64,000 bases of DNA from CAZEKB01 sp964512225 (GTDB lineage Bacteria; Myxococcota_A; UBA796; UBA9615), in NCBI GenBank assembly GCA_964512225.1, contig CAZEKB010000001.1, positions 62,001 through 126,000 on the forward strand, given 5' to 3'. Both the position numbers and the translations under genes were made by a program. Positions within the stretch are counted from its first letter, which is position 1, and the number at the start of each line of letters is the position of its first letter. Below are positions 43,348 through 52,699 of this stretch, piece after piece. The notes below the pieces were generated by a model, which was not told the origin of the DNA, did not search any database, and saw nothing but the letters and a program-made list of their open reading frames with translations.

Positions 43348-45204
43348 CTACCCCTTCTCGGCGGCGGGGACGCCGATGGACAGGGTGCTGATGCCGCGCC
43401 CGTGGGTCAGGTAGTCGAAGATGAGGCGCGTGACCACGAGGGCCGTGAAGACCGACGTGAAGATGCCGATCATCAGGGTGACGGCGAACCCCTTGATGGG
43501 GCCCGACCCGTAGGAGTAGAGGACGGCGCCGGTGATGAATGTCGTGATGTTGGCGTCGAGGATGGTCCAGGTGGCCTTGTCGTAGCCCGCGGAGATGGAG
43601 GCTCGGACGGATCGCCCTGCGTACACCTCCTCTCGGATTCGCTCGAAGATGATCACGTTGGCGTCCACCGCCATACCGATCGTGAGGATGATCCCGGCGA
43701 TGCCCGGCAGCGTGAGCGTGGCCCCGAAGGCCGCCAGCAGCGCGAGGATGAAGACGATGTTGATGGCGATCGCGGTGTTCGCGATCAGCCCCGAGCCCCG
43801 GTAGTACAGGGCCATGAAGAAGAGCACGAGCAGCGAGGCGACCAGCGCGGCGCTGCGGCCCGCGGAGATGGAGTCGTCGCCCAGCGTCTTGCCCACGGTG
43901 CGGTTGTGGAGGATCTCGATCGGCGCGGGCAGCGCGCCCGCCCGCAGGACGATCACGAGGTCTTCGCTGTCGCGACGCACCTTCGCAGGGTCGTCGTCGC
44001 CCATCTCGATGGACGCTCGCCCGCCCCCGATCTTCTCGCGGAAGACGGGCGCGGAGTTGACGTTGTCGTCCAGGACGATCGCCATGCGCTTCTGCACGTT
44101 GTTGCCCGAGAGATCGGCGAAGAGCCGCGCGCCTTCGGCGTTGAGCTCCATCGATACGTACGGGACGTTGAACTGGTCGGTGGCCACGGCGGCGTAGTCG
44201 ATGAAGTCGCCGGTGAGCTCGACCTTCTTGTTCACGAGGAACGGGCGCTCGCGGTTCTGGGTCATCGTGACCTCGTCGAACCGCTTCTTGAAGAGGACCT
44301 CCGCCTCCTCGGGGATCTTGCCCTCGAGCGCGCGGTGGAGCTGCTCGTCCGTGTACCGCGTGGGCAGCCCCGCGGCCGCGATGGCCTCTTCGACGACGCG
44401 CTCGACCCGCTTGTCGGTCCAGTTCTCTTCGTCGTGGAGCATGCGGAACTCGAGCTGGGCGGTCTTGCCCACGAGGTCGATGGCGCGCTGGGGGTCGTCC
44501 AGGCCTGGGAGCTGGACCGTGATGCGGTCGTCGCCCTTCTTGAGGATGACGGGCTCGGTCACGCCGAACTTGTCGATGCGGTTTCGGATCGTCTCGATCG
44601 CCTGGTCGAGCGCCGTGGTGCGGAGCCGGTCCGCGAAGGCCGCGTCGAAGGAGTAGACGAGGCCCTCTTCGCCGTCGTGGACCTGCGGCCCCACGAGCAC
44701 GAACACGCCGATCTTCTCCTTGATGATCCGGCGGGTCTCCTCGCGGTTGGCGTCATCGACCCAGACGACGAGGTCCGCGGTGCCCTCGATGCGGCGGCTG
44801 CGTCCCTCGATGTCGGCCTCGTCCTTGAGGTTCTCGACGATCGTCTCGGTGTAGCGGTCCGAGGCGGTCTCCACCGCCTTGCGGATCTCCACCTGCAGCT
44901 CGAGGTCGATGCCGCCCTGGAGGTCGAGGCCGAGGTTGATCTTCTTCTCGGGGAAGATGCCGGCCCAGCCCGGGGCCTCCGAGCGCGTCTTGCTCATGTG
45001 GTCGTCGAGGGTGGCCTGCGCGGCCGCCTTCTCTTCGTCCGTGAGCGCGGCGTCCCGCAGCGCCTGGAGCTCCTCCACGCGGTTGTCGTACGCGAGGAGC
45101 TCGTCTGCCGTCATCCAGCCCCCGAACGTCCATACGAGGTACGCGACCCCGAGGACGAGCAGGATGCTCGACGAAACCGTCTTGAACCACCAGTTGCCTT
45201 CCAT
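43348..45204 (-). CDS. secD: Protein translocase subunit SecD
   Basis: 618 residues. LGLDLQGGIDLELQV is the SecD signature after the first helix. A large periplasmic domain follows, then the membrane part with PGIAGIILTIGMAVDANVIIFERIREE. Six bases after yajC. The N-terminal 100 residues include a charged insertion (AYDNRVEELQALRDAALTDEE). Confidence 0.96.
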   Translation of the reverse strand: MEGNWWFKTVSSSILLVLGVAYLVWTFGGWMTADELLAYDNRVEELQALRDAALTDEEKAAAQATLDDHMSKTRSEAPGWAGIFPEKKINLGLDLQGGIDLELQVEIRKAVETASDRYTETIVENLKDEADIEGRSRRIEGTADLVVWVDDANREETRRIIKEKIGVFVLVGPQVHDGEEGLVYSFDAAFADRLRTTALDQAIETIRNRIDKFGVTEPVILKKGDDRITVQLPGLDDPQRAIDLVGKTAQLEFRMLHDEENWTDKRVERVVEEAIAAAGLPTRYTDEQLHRALEGKIPEEAEVLFKKRFDEVTMTQNRERPFLVNKKVELTGDFIDYAAVATDQFNVPYVSMELNAEGARLFADLSGNNVQKRMAIVLDDNVNSAPVFREKIGGGRASIEMGDDDPAKVRRDSEDLVIVLRAGALPAPIEILHNRTVGKTLGDDSISAGRSAALVASLLVLFFMALYYRGSGLIANTAIAINIVFILALLAAFGATLTLPGIAGIILTIGMAVDANVIIFERIREEVYAGRSVRASISAGYDKATWTILDANITTFITGAVLYSYGSGPIKGFAVTLMIGIFTSVFTALVVTRLIFDYLTHGRGISTLSIGVPAAEKG

Positions 45205-45210
45205 GGTGAC

Positions 45211-45567
45211 CTACTTCTTCTCGCCCGCGTCCTTGTCGGCCGACTTGGCGACGACGGTGCGCGAGACCTTGTGCTTGTCGAACTTGAGCTTCACGCCCCG
45301 CTCTCCCTCGAGGACGACCGTCGTGTCGTCCACCGAGTGGATGCGCGCGTGCAAGCCCGAAGAGGTGACCACCTGGTCCCCCTTCTTGAGCGCCGCGACC
45401 ATCGTCGAGTGGGCCGCTGCCTGCTTGTTCTGCGGGCGGATGATGAGCCAGTACCAGATGGCCACGAAGATCGCGACCATGAACAGGATCTGCGACCCCT
45501 GCCCGGGGGGCGCGGCGGCGTCCTGCGCGTACGCGGTGCCGATGAGCAGATCGAGCATTCGGTCCAT
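45211..45567 (-). CDS. yajC: Preprotein translocase subunit YajC
   Basis: 118 residues with one membrane helix (ILFMVAIFVAIWYWLIIRPQ) and the family's cytoplasmic domain (LKKGDQVVTSSGLHARI). It associates with SecDF. The order tgt-yajC-secD-secF is conserved in many bacteria. Confidence 0.94.
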   Translation of the reverse strand: MDRMLDLLIGTAYAQDAAAPPGQGSQILFMVAIFVAIWYWLIIRPQNKQAAAHSTMVAALKKGDQVVTSSGLHARIHSVDDTTVVLEGERGVKLKFDKHKVSRTVVAKSADKDAGEKK

Positions 45568-45582
45568 CCTCGCGCCCTCGTC

Positions 45583-46764
45583 TCAGGTTCCCGCCGGGTG
45601 CGGCATCGGCGGCGCGTCGGGCCAACGCATCGCCGAGGGGGCTCGCCCCCGGTCGTCCCGGGTCCTCGCCCAGGCGAGCAGCTCCGCGAATGTTCCGGCC
45701 TCGATCGAGGCCCGGATCCGGCGCATGAGCCGCTGGTACTGGAACAGGTTGTGGATCGTGTAGAGCCTTCTCCCGAGCATCTCCCCCGTGAGGAAGAGGT
45801 GCCTCATGTACGCCCGGCTGTACCGCGAACACGCCGTGCAGCCGCAGTCCTCGTCCACCGGACCGTCGTCTTCGCGCCAAGCCGAGTGCTTGATGACGAG
45901 GCGACCACGGCTGGTGAAGAGGTTGCCGTTCCTCGCGTTTCGAGTCGGCAGCACGCAGTCGAAGAGATCGACGCCCGCGGCCACCGCCTCGATGATGTCC
46001 TCCGGGTATCCGACCCCCATCAGGTAGCGGGTCTTCCTCGCCGGGAGGCGCGGGGCGGCGAACCGTACCATTCGGTACATGTCTTCGGAAGTTTCCCCCA
46101 CGGAAAGCCCCCCGATGGCGTATCCGTCGAACTCGAGGGCGGTCAGGGCCTCGATCGACCGTCCCCGGAGCTCCTCGTCGAGCCCCCCCTGGACGATGCC
46201 GAAGACGGCCGGTCCGGTCTCCAAATCCAGGGGGACGGCGCGGGCTCGAGCCGCCCACGCGTGCGTGCGCCCGAGCGACTCCTCGAGGGCGCGACGGGAC
46301 GCGGGCAGCGCGGGGCACTCGTCGAGCACCATCGCGACGTCCACGCCGAGGTCGATCTGGGCCCCGATCGTCGACTCCGGGGTCATGCGGACGGCGTCGC
46401 CGTTGAGGGGGTTGCGGAAGGTGACGCCGTCGTCGTCGACCTTGCGGCGACCGCTCAGGGAGAAGACCTGGAAGCCGCCGCTGTCGGTGAGGATCGGCCC
46501 GTCCCAGCCCATGAACCGGTGCAGTCCCCCGAGCCGCTTCACCACGTCCGCGCCCGGTCGGCAGATCAGGTGGAAGGCATTGGAGAGGACGATGTCCGCG
46601 CCGAGCTCACGCAGCTCGGCCTCGATCAGGCCCTTCACGGCGCCGTAGGTCCCCACGGGCATGAAGCCGGGGGTCTGCACGGTCCCGTGGCGCAGGTGGA
46701 GCCGCCCACGTCGGGCCCCTCCATCCTCGGCGACGAGCTCAAAGGAGGATGGAGGCGTCGCCAT
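45583..46764 (-). CDS. tgt: tRNA-guanine transglycosylase
   Basis: Inserts preQ1 at position 34 of GUN tRNAs. 393 residues. TDSGGFQVFS with catalytic Asp, SAVGETSEDMYR-like GLSVGETSEDMY, DLFDCVLPTRNARNG with the second catalytic Asp, and the Zn site CGCTACSRYSRAYMRHL. ATG 26 bases inside the queA end, so the two are coupled. Confidence 0.95.
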   Translation of the reverse strand: MATPPSSFELVAEDGGARRGRLHLRHGTVQTPGFMPVGTYGAVKGLIEAELRELGADIVLSNAFHLICRPGADVVKRLGGLHRFMGWDGPILTDSGGFQVFSLSGRRKVDDDGVTFRNPLNGDAVRMTPESTIGAQIDLGVDVAMVLDECPALPASRRALEESLGRTHAWAARARAVPLDLETGPAVFGIVQGGLDEELRGRSIEALTALEFDGYAIGGLSVGETSEDMYRMVRFAAPRLPARKTRYLMGVGYPEDIIEAVAAGVDLFDCVLPTRNARNGNLFTSRGRLVIKHSAWREDDGPVDEDCGCTACSRYSRAYMRHLFLTGEMLGRRLYTIHNLFQYQRLMRRIRASIEAGTFAELLAWARTRDDRGRAPSAMRWPDAPPMPHPAGT

Positions 46765-47806
46765 AGGAGTAGAAGCGGTACCCGGCGTCGAGCGCGCGGC
46801 GGTAGAGGGCGAGCGTGCGCTCCCGTCCGAGGAACGAGGCCACGAGCGCGATGAGGGTCGACTCGGGGAGGTGGAAGTTCGTGATCAGCGACATCGGGAG
46901 CGTGGGCGGGTGCCCGGGCCGCAGGAACAGCCGAGTGACGCGGGGGATTCCGTCGGTCGGGCGACCTCCTCGGTGCCACGACTCCAGGGAGCGGCAGCTG
47001 GTGGTCCCGACGGCCACGACGCGGCCGCCCCGGGCTTCGGTCGCCGCCACCGCGGCCGCCGTCTCGGGAGGGACGACGTAGCGCTCCTCGTGCATCCGGT
47101 GCGCGGAGAGGGTCTCCGAGCGGACGGGCCGGAAGGTCCCGGCGCCGACGTCCAGGGTGACGCGCGCGACACCCACGCCGCGAGCCTCCAGCGACGCCAG
47201 CAGCTCGGGGGTGAAGTGCAGGCCCGCGGTGGGCGCGGCCGCGGCTTCGCCCCGCTCGGCGTAGACCGTCTGGTACCGCTCGCGATCCGCGGCGACCGGC
47301 GCGCCGCGCTGGATGTACGGGGGCAGCGGCATCTCCCCCCAGGCGTCCGAGATGCTCGCGAGATCGCCGTCGGGATCGGCCGTCCGCACTCTGCGCCCGG
47401 CCCCGTCGACGTCGCCCACGACGATCTCCGGGCCGCCGTCCTCACGCCCTCGCGAGACGACACGCAGGACGGTCCCGGGCGCGATCCGGGCGCTCCCGCG
47501 CACCATCGCGAACCGCTCGCCGGGGCCCGTGGGGTGCAGCAGCAGGAGCTCCACCCGGCCCCCGGTGGGCTTGCGGGCGAAGAGCCGCGCCGGGCGCACG
47601 CGCACGTCGTTCACCACCAGCAGGTCTCCGGGGGCGAGCAGCTCCGGAAGGTCGCGGAAGCGGCGGTCGGTGACGTCGCCGTGGCGACGCACGACCATCA
47701 GGCGCGAACCGTCACGCTCGGTCGTCGGGTGCTGCGCGACGCGATCCGGGGGCAGATCGTAGGTGTAGCTCGAGACGAGATCGTCGATGGCAGGGGGGGC
47801 GAGCAC
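46739..47806 (-). CDS. queA: S-adenosylmethionine:tRNA ribosyltransferase-isomerase
   Basis: Makes epoxyqueuosine from preQ1-tRNA. 355 residues. YTYDLPPDRVAQHP, LLVVNDVRVRPARLFARKP, PTAGLHFTPELLASL, VTLDVGAGTFRPV and YRFYSYGDA are family motifs. The start is GTG at 47806; the frame upstream is closed. Confidence 0.95.
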   Translation of the reverse strand: MLAPPAIDDLVSSYTYDLPPDRVAQHPTTERDGSRLMVVRRHGDVTDRRFRDLPELLAPGDLLVVNDVRVRPARLFARKPTGGRVELLLLHPTGPGERFAMVRGSARIAPGTVLRVVSRGREDGGPEIVVGDVDGAGRRVRTADPDGDLASISDAWGEMPLPPYIQRGAPVAADRERYQTVYAERGEAAAAPTAGLHFTPELLASLEARGVGVARVTLDVGAGTFRPVRSETLSAHRMHEERYVVPPETAAAVAATEARGGRVVAVGTTSCRSLESWHRGGRPTDGIPRVTRLFLRPGHPPTLPMSLITNFHLPESTLIALVASFLGRERTLALYRRALDAGYRFYSYGDASILL

Positions 47807-47851
47807 CGCGGCGGTGTGTAGTCACCTACCGGGGGCGTGTCAAACGCCGGC

Positions 47852-48049
47852 TCAGCCGTCCTTCTTCTTCGCGTCGCCCTCGGCGTCCGCCGGGGGCTTC
47901 TTCTCCACGGGGAGGATGCGAAGCAGAGGGATCTCCCGCGGGGCGTCGATGCAGAGGCGGACCCAGTTGCCCTTCACCCGCTTGATGTGGATGCGGATGT
48001 CGTCTCCGATCTGGAGGATCTCGCCTTCTTTCTGCGTGAGCACCAACAT
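47852..48049 (-). CDS. csrA: Carbon storage regulator CsrA
   Basis: 65 residues, a small RNA-binding regulator. MLVLTQKEGEILQIGDD and RVKGNWVRLCIDAPREI match the family and Arg44 is kept. However, Arg6 of the RNA-binding strand (LTRR in E. coli) is Gln6, and residues 45-46, usually Glu-Glu, are Ile-Leu. A charged C-terminal tail (KKPPADAEGDAKKK) is added. It lies between the UDG gene and queA. RNA affinity or target preference may be altered (inference). Confidence 0.9.
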   Translation of the reverse strand: MLVLTQKEGEILQIGDDIRIHIKRVKGNWVRLCIDAPREIPLLRILPVEKKPPADAEGDAKKKDG

Positions 48050-48061
48050 CGACGAACCACT

Positions 48062-48868
48062 CTAGCGGTTTTGGCGCGAAGCGATCGGGAGCAGCTTGCG
48101 GCCGGTCCGGGCTTCGAGCTCCGCGCGGACGATCTTCATGTCCTCGAACACCTTGCGCTTGTCCGCGGGATTCCTCAGCAAATACGCCGGGTGGTACGTC
48201 GGCACGAGCACCGAGCCCCGGAAGGGGTGGGCGCGTCCCCGGAGCCGGCCGACCGACTGCTGCGACTCCAACAGGGTCTGGATCGCGAAGCGTCCGAGCG
48301 CGACGACGACCGCGGGCCGGATGATCTCGACCTGCCGCCACAGGAACGGAGAGCACGTGGACACCTCGTCGGGCCTCGGATCGCGGTTGTTCGGGGGCCG
48401 GCACTTCACGACGTTGGCGATGTAGACGTCCGAGCGGTCGAGCCGCAGGACGTTGTTGATGATCCGCGTGAGGAGCTCGCCTGCGGCCCCGACGAAGGGC
48501 TCGCCCTGCTTGTCTTCGTGGTAGCCGGGCCCCTCGCCCACGAACATCACGTCGGCCGTGGGGGAGCCGACGCCGAAGACGACCTGCGTGCGCCGCTCGC
48601 TCAGTCGGCAGCGCGAGCAGTCCACCAGCGACTGCTCCAGCACGGGCAGCGCAGGTGCCGGCCGAGGCGGCGCGGACGGCGCGGGGGCGGGTTGCTTCGG
48701 CGGCGCGGGAGCGGGCGGCCGGGGCGCCGCCTCGGGGGCCGCGGCCTCGGGGAGCTCGGGCGGGGTCCCCCAGGACGTGCGCCCGCCGGATGCGCGCTGG
48801 TACTCGATCCAGCCGCGCAGATCCGCGGCCAGCGCCGCGACGGCCTCGGGGGCGGACGGATCGGTCAC
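48062..48868 (-). CDS. Uracil-DNA glycosylase, family 4 (Fe-S)
   Basis: 268 residues. An Ala/Pro-rich N-terminal segment (about 30-85) precedes the catalytic domain. The Fe-S cysteines are CSRCRLSE (first pair), VKCRPPNNRDP and TCSPFL. The catalytic motif GEGPGYHEDKQGEPFVGAAG and the HPAYLLRNP loop are typical of family 4. It removes uracil from DNA. The GTG start overlaps the ceramidase-like stop (GTGA). Confidence 0.92.
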   Translation of the reverse strand: MTDPSAPEAVAALAADLRGWIEYQRASGGRTSWGTPPELPEAAAPEAAPRPPAPAPPKQPAPAPSAPPRPAPALPVLEQSLVDCSRCRLSERRTQVVFGVGSPTADVMFVGEGPGYHEDKQGEPFVGAAGELLTRIINNVLRLDRSDVYIANVVKCRPPNNRDPRPDEVSTCSPFLWRQVEIIRPAVVVALGRFAIQTLLESQQSVGRLRGRAHPFRGSVLVPTYHPAYLLRNPADKRKVFEDMKIVRAELEARTGRKLLPIASRQNR

Positions 48869-51504
48869 GGGACGACCACCTCGACCTCGCCGGTGTTCCC
48901 CCAGCCGTCGTCGACCTCGACCGTCCAGGTCCCCGGCGCCAGCGCCGAGACGTCGCCGCTCAGGATGGTCCAGTCCCCGTCCTCGCCTCCCGACGTCAGG
49001 TCGATCGCCTCCGGCGTCCCGTCCGGGTCCGCCACGGCGCCGGGACCGGTCTCCGACGGACTCAACGGCGTAGGGGTCCGGGGACCGCTGGAGGCGTGCA
49101 GCATCCGGTAGCCGTGGGCCGGGGCCGCGTACGCCGCGCGGATCGTCAAGGTGTCGCCGTCGACGGACGCGCTCTCGAACGCCAGGTCCGCGGGCACCAC
49201 CTCGAAGGGGTCGGACGCGAGCTCCCACGGCGTGCTCTCGTACGGGTAGCTGGTCGACGCCGGGTCGCGCGTCGGCCCGCCCACGACGAAGCGGTGGTTG
49301 CCGAGCGGCAGCGCGCCGAGCGTCTCGGGGCCGCCCCAGATGTCCACCGCCTGCCACTGGGCCAGGTGGTAGTGCTCGCGGACGGGGTCGGCGCCATCCG
49401 TGCCTCGGAGCGGCTGGGGCGTGTAGGTCATCAGGACGTCGGGCAGCGCGTCGTCGAGCGGCGCGCCCGCGGGGGTGGTCACCGTCTCCCAGGTGCCGGG
49501 GGACGTCTCGCGCTCGAGGCGCGCCCAGGTGAGGCCCAGGGCCGGGTCCCCGGTCTCGAACGTGAACCGCGCGATGTCCTGCACGCGCCGGATCGTCGCG
49601 GCGGGCTGGGCGGTCTCGGGCGTGGGGCCGCGCCAGGTGAACAGCTGCTCGGGCACCGTCTGGGGCACGGTCCCGGCGGCGGGGGTGAGGTCGGGCTCGA
49701 CGATCGGGGTGTTCCAGTCGCGGTAGACGGTCTCGCCCGGGAAGTCGGGCCACATCGCGTCCTCGCCCTCGACGGTCCCGGCGAGGGCCATCAGGTCCAG
49801 CAAGCGCTCCAGGAGGTGCTCGCCCGCGAGCGGCCCCCACACCACGATCGACGGCTCGTACCCCCCCAGGAGCCAGTCGTCGACCGTGAGCAGGTAGCCC
49901 TCGTGGTCCATCGCGTACCCCACGACGACGGTCCGGGGCAGCCCGTGCTCGGCGTTCGCCCGGTGGCGCAGGAACTGGGTCCACAGCGTCGTCGGCTCGC
50001 CCGGCGCGAACGCGAACACGACGGGCTCGGTCGCGGTGGTGGGCTCCCCCACGACGGTCACCGGGATGTCCTTGATCCCGAGCGCCCCGATCATCGCGGT
50101 GCGTGCCGAGATGAGGGGCAGGTCGAAGACCTCCCGCCCGGTCATGTACTCCGGGAACGCGATGCGGAAGAGCGCGTAACCCCGGTCGATGTCGATGCAG
50201 GAGCGGTACATCGGCAGGTCCACGTCGAGGCCCAGGATCGCGATGTCGATGCTGGGCTCGCCGCAGAGCGCGGCGCCGTATTGCGTCCAGAACTCGTCGA
50301 GCGGGCTGATGATGTTGCCGTCCTCGTCCCAGACCTCCATGTCCGCGACGTAGGGCCACTCGGCCCACTGCGGGTTCCAGGGCAGGTACCGCAGATCGAC
50401 GGTCCCGTTGCGGGTGACGGTGATGTCGCGATTCTGGGGGACGTACCGCTGCAGCGGCTCGAGCGTGACGGGCGCCGCAGACGTCTCCGTCGCCTCGTAC
50501 AGGGCCAGGATCCCCTCCGCGGCGGCCTGCCCCAGCCACTCCATTCGCGCGAAGGAGTCGAAGCGGCCCGCGGGCGACGCGTCCCCGCCCGCGCCCTGGC
50601 CGAACAGCCACACGGGCCCGCCGTGGCGGGCGTTGAGCCAGGCCGAGATGTGCCCCGGCGCCTCGGAGCTGATCATCGGGTTGTCGCCGCCCTCGACCGT
50701 GCCGTGGATGCCGAAGTTGAACCAGGCGGCGATGGGCGTGCCGTCCACCCCGTCGACCCGCAGCAGCGTCAGGCGCTCGTCCTTCCAGCCGGGCCCGGTC
50801 ACCTGCCCGTCGGGGCCGAGCAGGTCGTCGTTCTCGCCGCGACGGTCGCGGAAGATGGCGTCCACGCCGATCGGGTCGTAGTCGGGGTCGATCCCCATCC
50901 CGATCGCGGCGGGGACCGCGGCCTCGTGAGCGGCCAGCGCGGCGTCCACCGCCTGGGCCGTCATCCGCTCGATGATCTCCGTCCGGTGGAAGTCGGTGCC
51001 GAGGGAGAAGATGAGCGCGGGGTTGAAGTCCCCGTAGGCGCTGTGGCTGTGGTTCGTGATCGTGAAGATCGAGTCCGTGAGGTCGCGGCCCAGGCGCTCG
51101 GTGAGCGCGCGACCGACGCGCTCGGTGATCTCGTCGCTGGTGTAGATGAGGTCCAGCTCGATGATGACCGCGTCCCTCGTCCCGTCCGAGAGCCACAGGG
51201 CGTTGAGGGGGATGCGCGTCTGCCAGCCGCCCGAGGGCACGAAGTCGGTGACGTAGTCGGAGTCGCGGGCGTCCGGCGGGGGGGAGCTGCCGAGGGCGCG
51301 ATCGCGTGACGTGTAGCCCCCGAGGGGGAGGCCGACCGGGAGGTCGAGGTAGCCCGCGTGGGCCCCGGCGCTGAGGGTCCCCGCCTCGAGGACCGGCCAG
51401 ACCGGGCCCTCGGGCTCTTCCTCGCAGTCGGCGGCGAGGAGAGGGAGCGCGCACAGGGCGGCGATCAGGCGAAGGGATCGGGAGCGGAGGCCGGAGGCAA
51501 GCAT
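48865..51504 (-). CDS. Neutral/alkaline ceramidase-like exported protein
   Basis: 879 residues. N-terminal export signal with a Cys at the expected cleavage (LLAADCEEE), so possibly a lipoprotein, though Asp before the Cys weakens the lipobox. Ceramidase-like motifs are TITNHSHSAYGD, WFNFGIHGT, GQGAGGDASP and GYAMDHEGYLLTVDDW, with His/Ser positions of the Zn-dependent neutral ceramidases. The C-terminal region (about 700-879) is beta-rich. It would act at the periplasm or surface on ceramide-type lipids (inference). It sits in the middle of a housekeeping run, between coaBC and the UDG gene. Confidence 0.75.
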   Translation of the reverse strand: MLASGLRSRSLRLIAALCALPLLAADCEEEPEGPVWPVLEAGTLSAGAHAGYLDLPVGLPLGGYTSRDRALGSSPPPDARDSDYVTDFVPSGGWQTRIPLNALWLSDGTRDAVIIELDLIYTSDEITERVGRALTERLGRDLTDSIFTITNHSHSAYGDFNPALIFSLGTDFHRTEIIERMTAQAVDAALAAHEAAVPAAIGMGIDPDYDPIGVDAIFRDRRGENDDLLGPDGQVTGPGWKDERLTLLRVDGVDGTPIAAWFNFGIHGTVEGGDNPMISSEAPGHISAWLNARHGGPVWLFGQGAGGDASPAGRFDSFARMEWLGQAAAEGILALYEATETSAAPVTLEPLQRYVPQNRDITVTRNGTVDLRYLPWNPQWAEWPYVADMEVWDEDGNIISPLDEFWTQYGAALCGEPSIDIAILGLDVDLPMYRSCIDIDRGYALFRIAFPEYMTGREVFDLPLISARTAMIGALGIKDIPVTVVGEPTTATEPVVFAFAPGEPTTLWTQFLRHRANAEHGLPRTVVVGYAMDHEGYLLTVDDWLLGGYEPSIVVWGPLAGEHLLERLLDLMALAGTVEGEDAMWPDFPGETVYRDWNTPIVEPDLTPAAGTVPQTVPEQLFTWRGPTPETAQPAATIRRVQDIARFTFETGDPALGLTWARLERETSPGTWETVTTPAGAPLDDALPDVLMTYTPQPLRGTDGADPVREHYHLAQWQAVDIWGGPETLGALPLGNHRFVVGGPTRDPASTSYPYESTPWELASDPFEVVPADLAFESASVDGDTLTIRAAYAAPAHGYRMLHASSGPRTPTPLSPSETGPGAVADPDGTPEAIDLTSGGEDGDWTILSGDVSALAPGTWTVEVDDGWGNTGEVEVVVP

Positions 51505-51513
51505 CGGCGGAGA

Positions 51514-52695
51514 CTACTCCAGCGCGGCCACCACACGGTCGAGAACCGCGTCCGCCACCGTGTCCTTCGGCGCCCGGGGCAGGTCCGTGCGGCGACCGTC
51601 GGCGTCGAGCAGCACGACGACGTTCGTATCGGTCCCGAAGCCCGCCCCCTCGACGCCCAGATCGTTGGCGACGATCAGGTCCAGGCCCTTGCGCTCGAGC
51701 TTGGCACGCGCGCGCGGCACGAGGTCCTCCGTCTCCATCGCGAAGCCCACCACGACGGTCGGTCGGGGGCCTCCGGCCAGGGACGCGAGGATGTCGGTCG
51801 TCCGCTCGAGCTCGATGGGGGGGGCGCTCCCGTCCGCGGGCTTCTTGAGCTTGTGCGCGGCGCGGCCGCGGGGCCGGAAGTCGGCCACGGCGGCGGCCAT
51901 GACCAGGACGTCGGCCGCGCGGTGGGCGTGGACCGCGTCGTGCATCTCGGCGGCGGTCGTCACCTCCACGACCTCGACGGGCGGCGCGGGGAGGCTCGTC
52001 GGTCCCGTGATCAGGGTCACGCGGGCGCCCCTGCGGGCGGCCCTGCGCGCGACGGCGAAGCCCATCTTCCCGGTGCTCGGGTTGGACAGGAAGCGCACCG
52101 GGTCCACGGCCTCGCGAGTGGGCCCGGCGGTCACCACGACGTGTCTGCCCGCGAGGTCCGGGGGCGTGAGGAGACGGAGCAGCGCCTCCAGCGCCTCGTC
52201 GGGTTCGGGCAGCCGACCGTCGCCGATCTCCCCGTTGGCGAGCCGCCCGGTGACGGCGGGGAGCACGTGCACGCCGGACGCCTCCAGGGTCGCCACCGAC
52301 GCCCGGAACTGCGGACGTCCGGCCATGCGGTGGTGCATCGCCGGGCAGAGCAGCACCGGGCCGCGCATGGAGAAGGCCGTGAGCTGGAGCAGGTCGTCGC
52401 ACAGCCCGGCCGCCAGCGCCCCCACGCTGTGGGCCGTCGCCGGGTAGACGATCATCGCGTCCGCCCAGGCCGACAGCTCGACGTGCCGCTCCCCCGTGCG
52501 GGTGCCCGAGAGGTCCCAGCCGCTGCGGTTCACGGGGCGCCCGGAGAGCGCGTGGAAGGTGGCTTCGCCCACGAAGCGCGTCGCGGACTCGGTCATCACG
52601 ACCTCGACCTCGGCGCCCGCCTCCTGGAGGCGACGTAGGAGGAGGACGGCCTTGAACGCCGCGACGCCGCCCGTGACTCCGAGGAGGATCTTCAC
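51514..52695 (-). CDS. coaBC: CoaBC (phosphopantothenoylcysteine synthetase; decarboxylase half altered)
   Basis: 393 residues. The CoaB half looks intact: SNPSTGKMGFAVA, AAAVADFRP and a KLKK segment. In the flavin-type CoaC half, His71 (equivalent to E. coli His75) is present, but the positions of Asn125 and Cys158 are His121 (PAMHHRM) and Asn154 (LANGEIGDGR). I checked both codons directly: CAC and AAC. Numbering is offset by exactly 4 at all three sites. Asn125 and Cys158 are known to be essential in E. coli Dfp. GTG start four bases after the YciO gene. Confidence 0.88.
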   Translation of the reverse strand: MKILLGVTGGVAAFKAVLLLRRLQEAGAEVEVVMTESATRFVGEATFHALSGRPVNRSGWDLSGTRTGERHVELSAWADAMIVYPATAHSVGALAAGLCDDLLQLTAFSMRGPVLLCPAMHHRMAGRPQFRASVATLEASGVHVLPAVTGRLANGEIGDGRLPEPDEALEALLRLLTPPDLAGRHVVVTAGPTREAVDPVRFLSNPSTGKMGFAVARRAARRGARVTLITGPTSLPAPPVEVVEVTTAAEMHDAVHAHRAADVLVMAAAVADFRPRGRAAHKLKKPADGSAPPIELERTTDILASLAGGPRPTVVVGFAMETEDLVPRARAKLERKGLDLIVANDLGVEGAGFGTDTNVVVLLDADGRRTDLPRAPKDTVADAVLDRVVAALE

Positions 52696-52699
52696 GGGG

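Noticed and set aside
42574..46854. A 1426-codon open frame on the plus strand
   Set aside because: Antisense to secD, secF, yajC and tgt; low-complexity, no recognisable domain.
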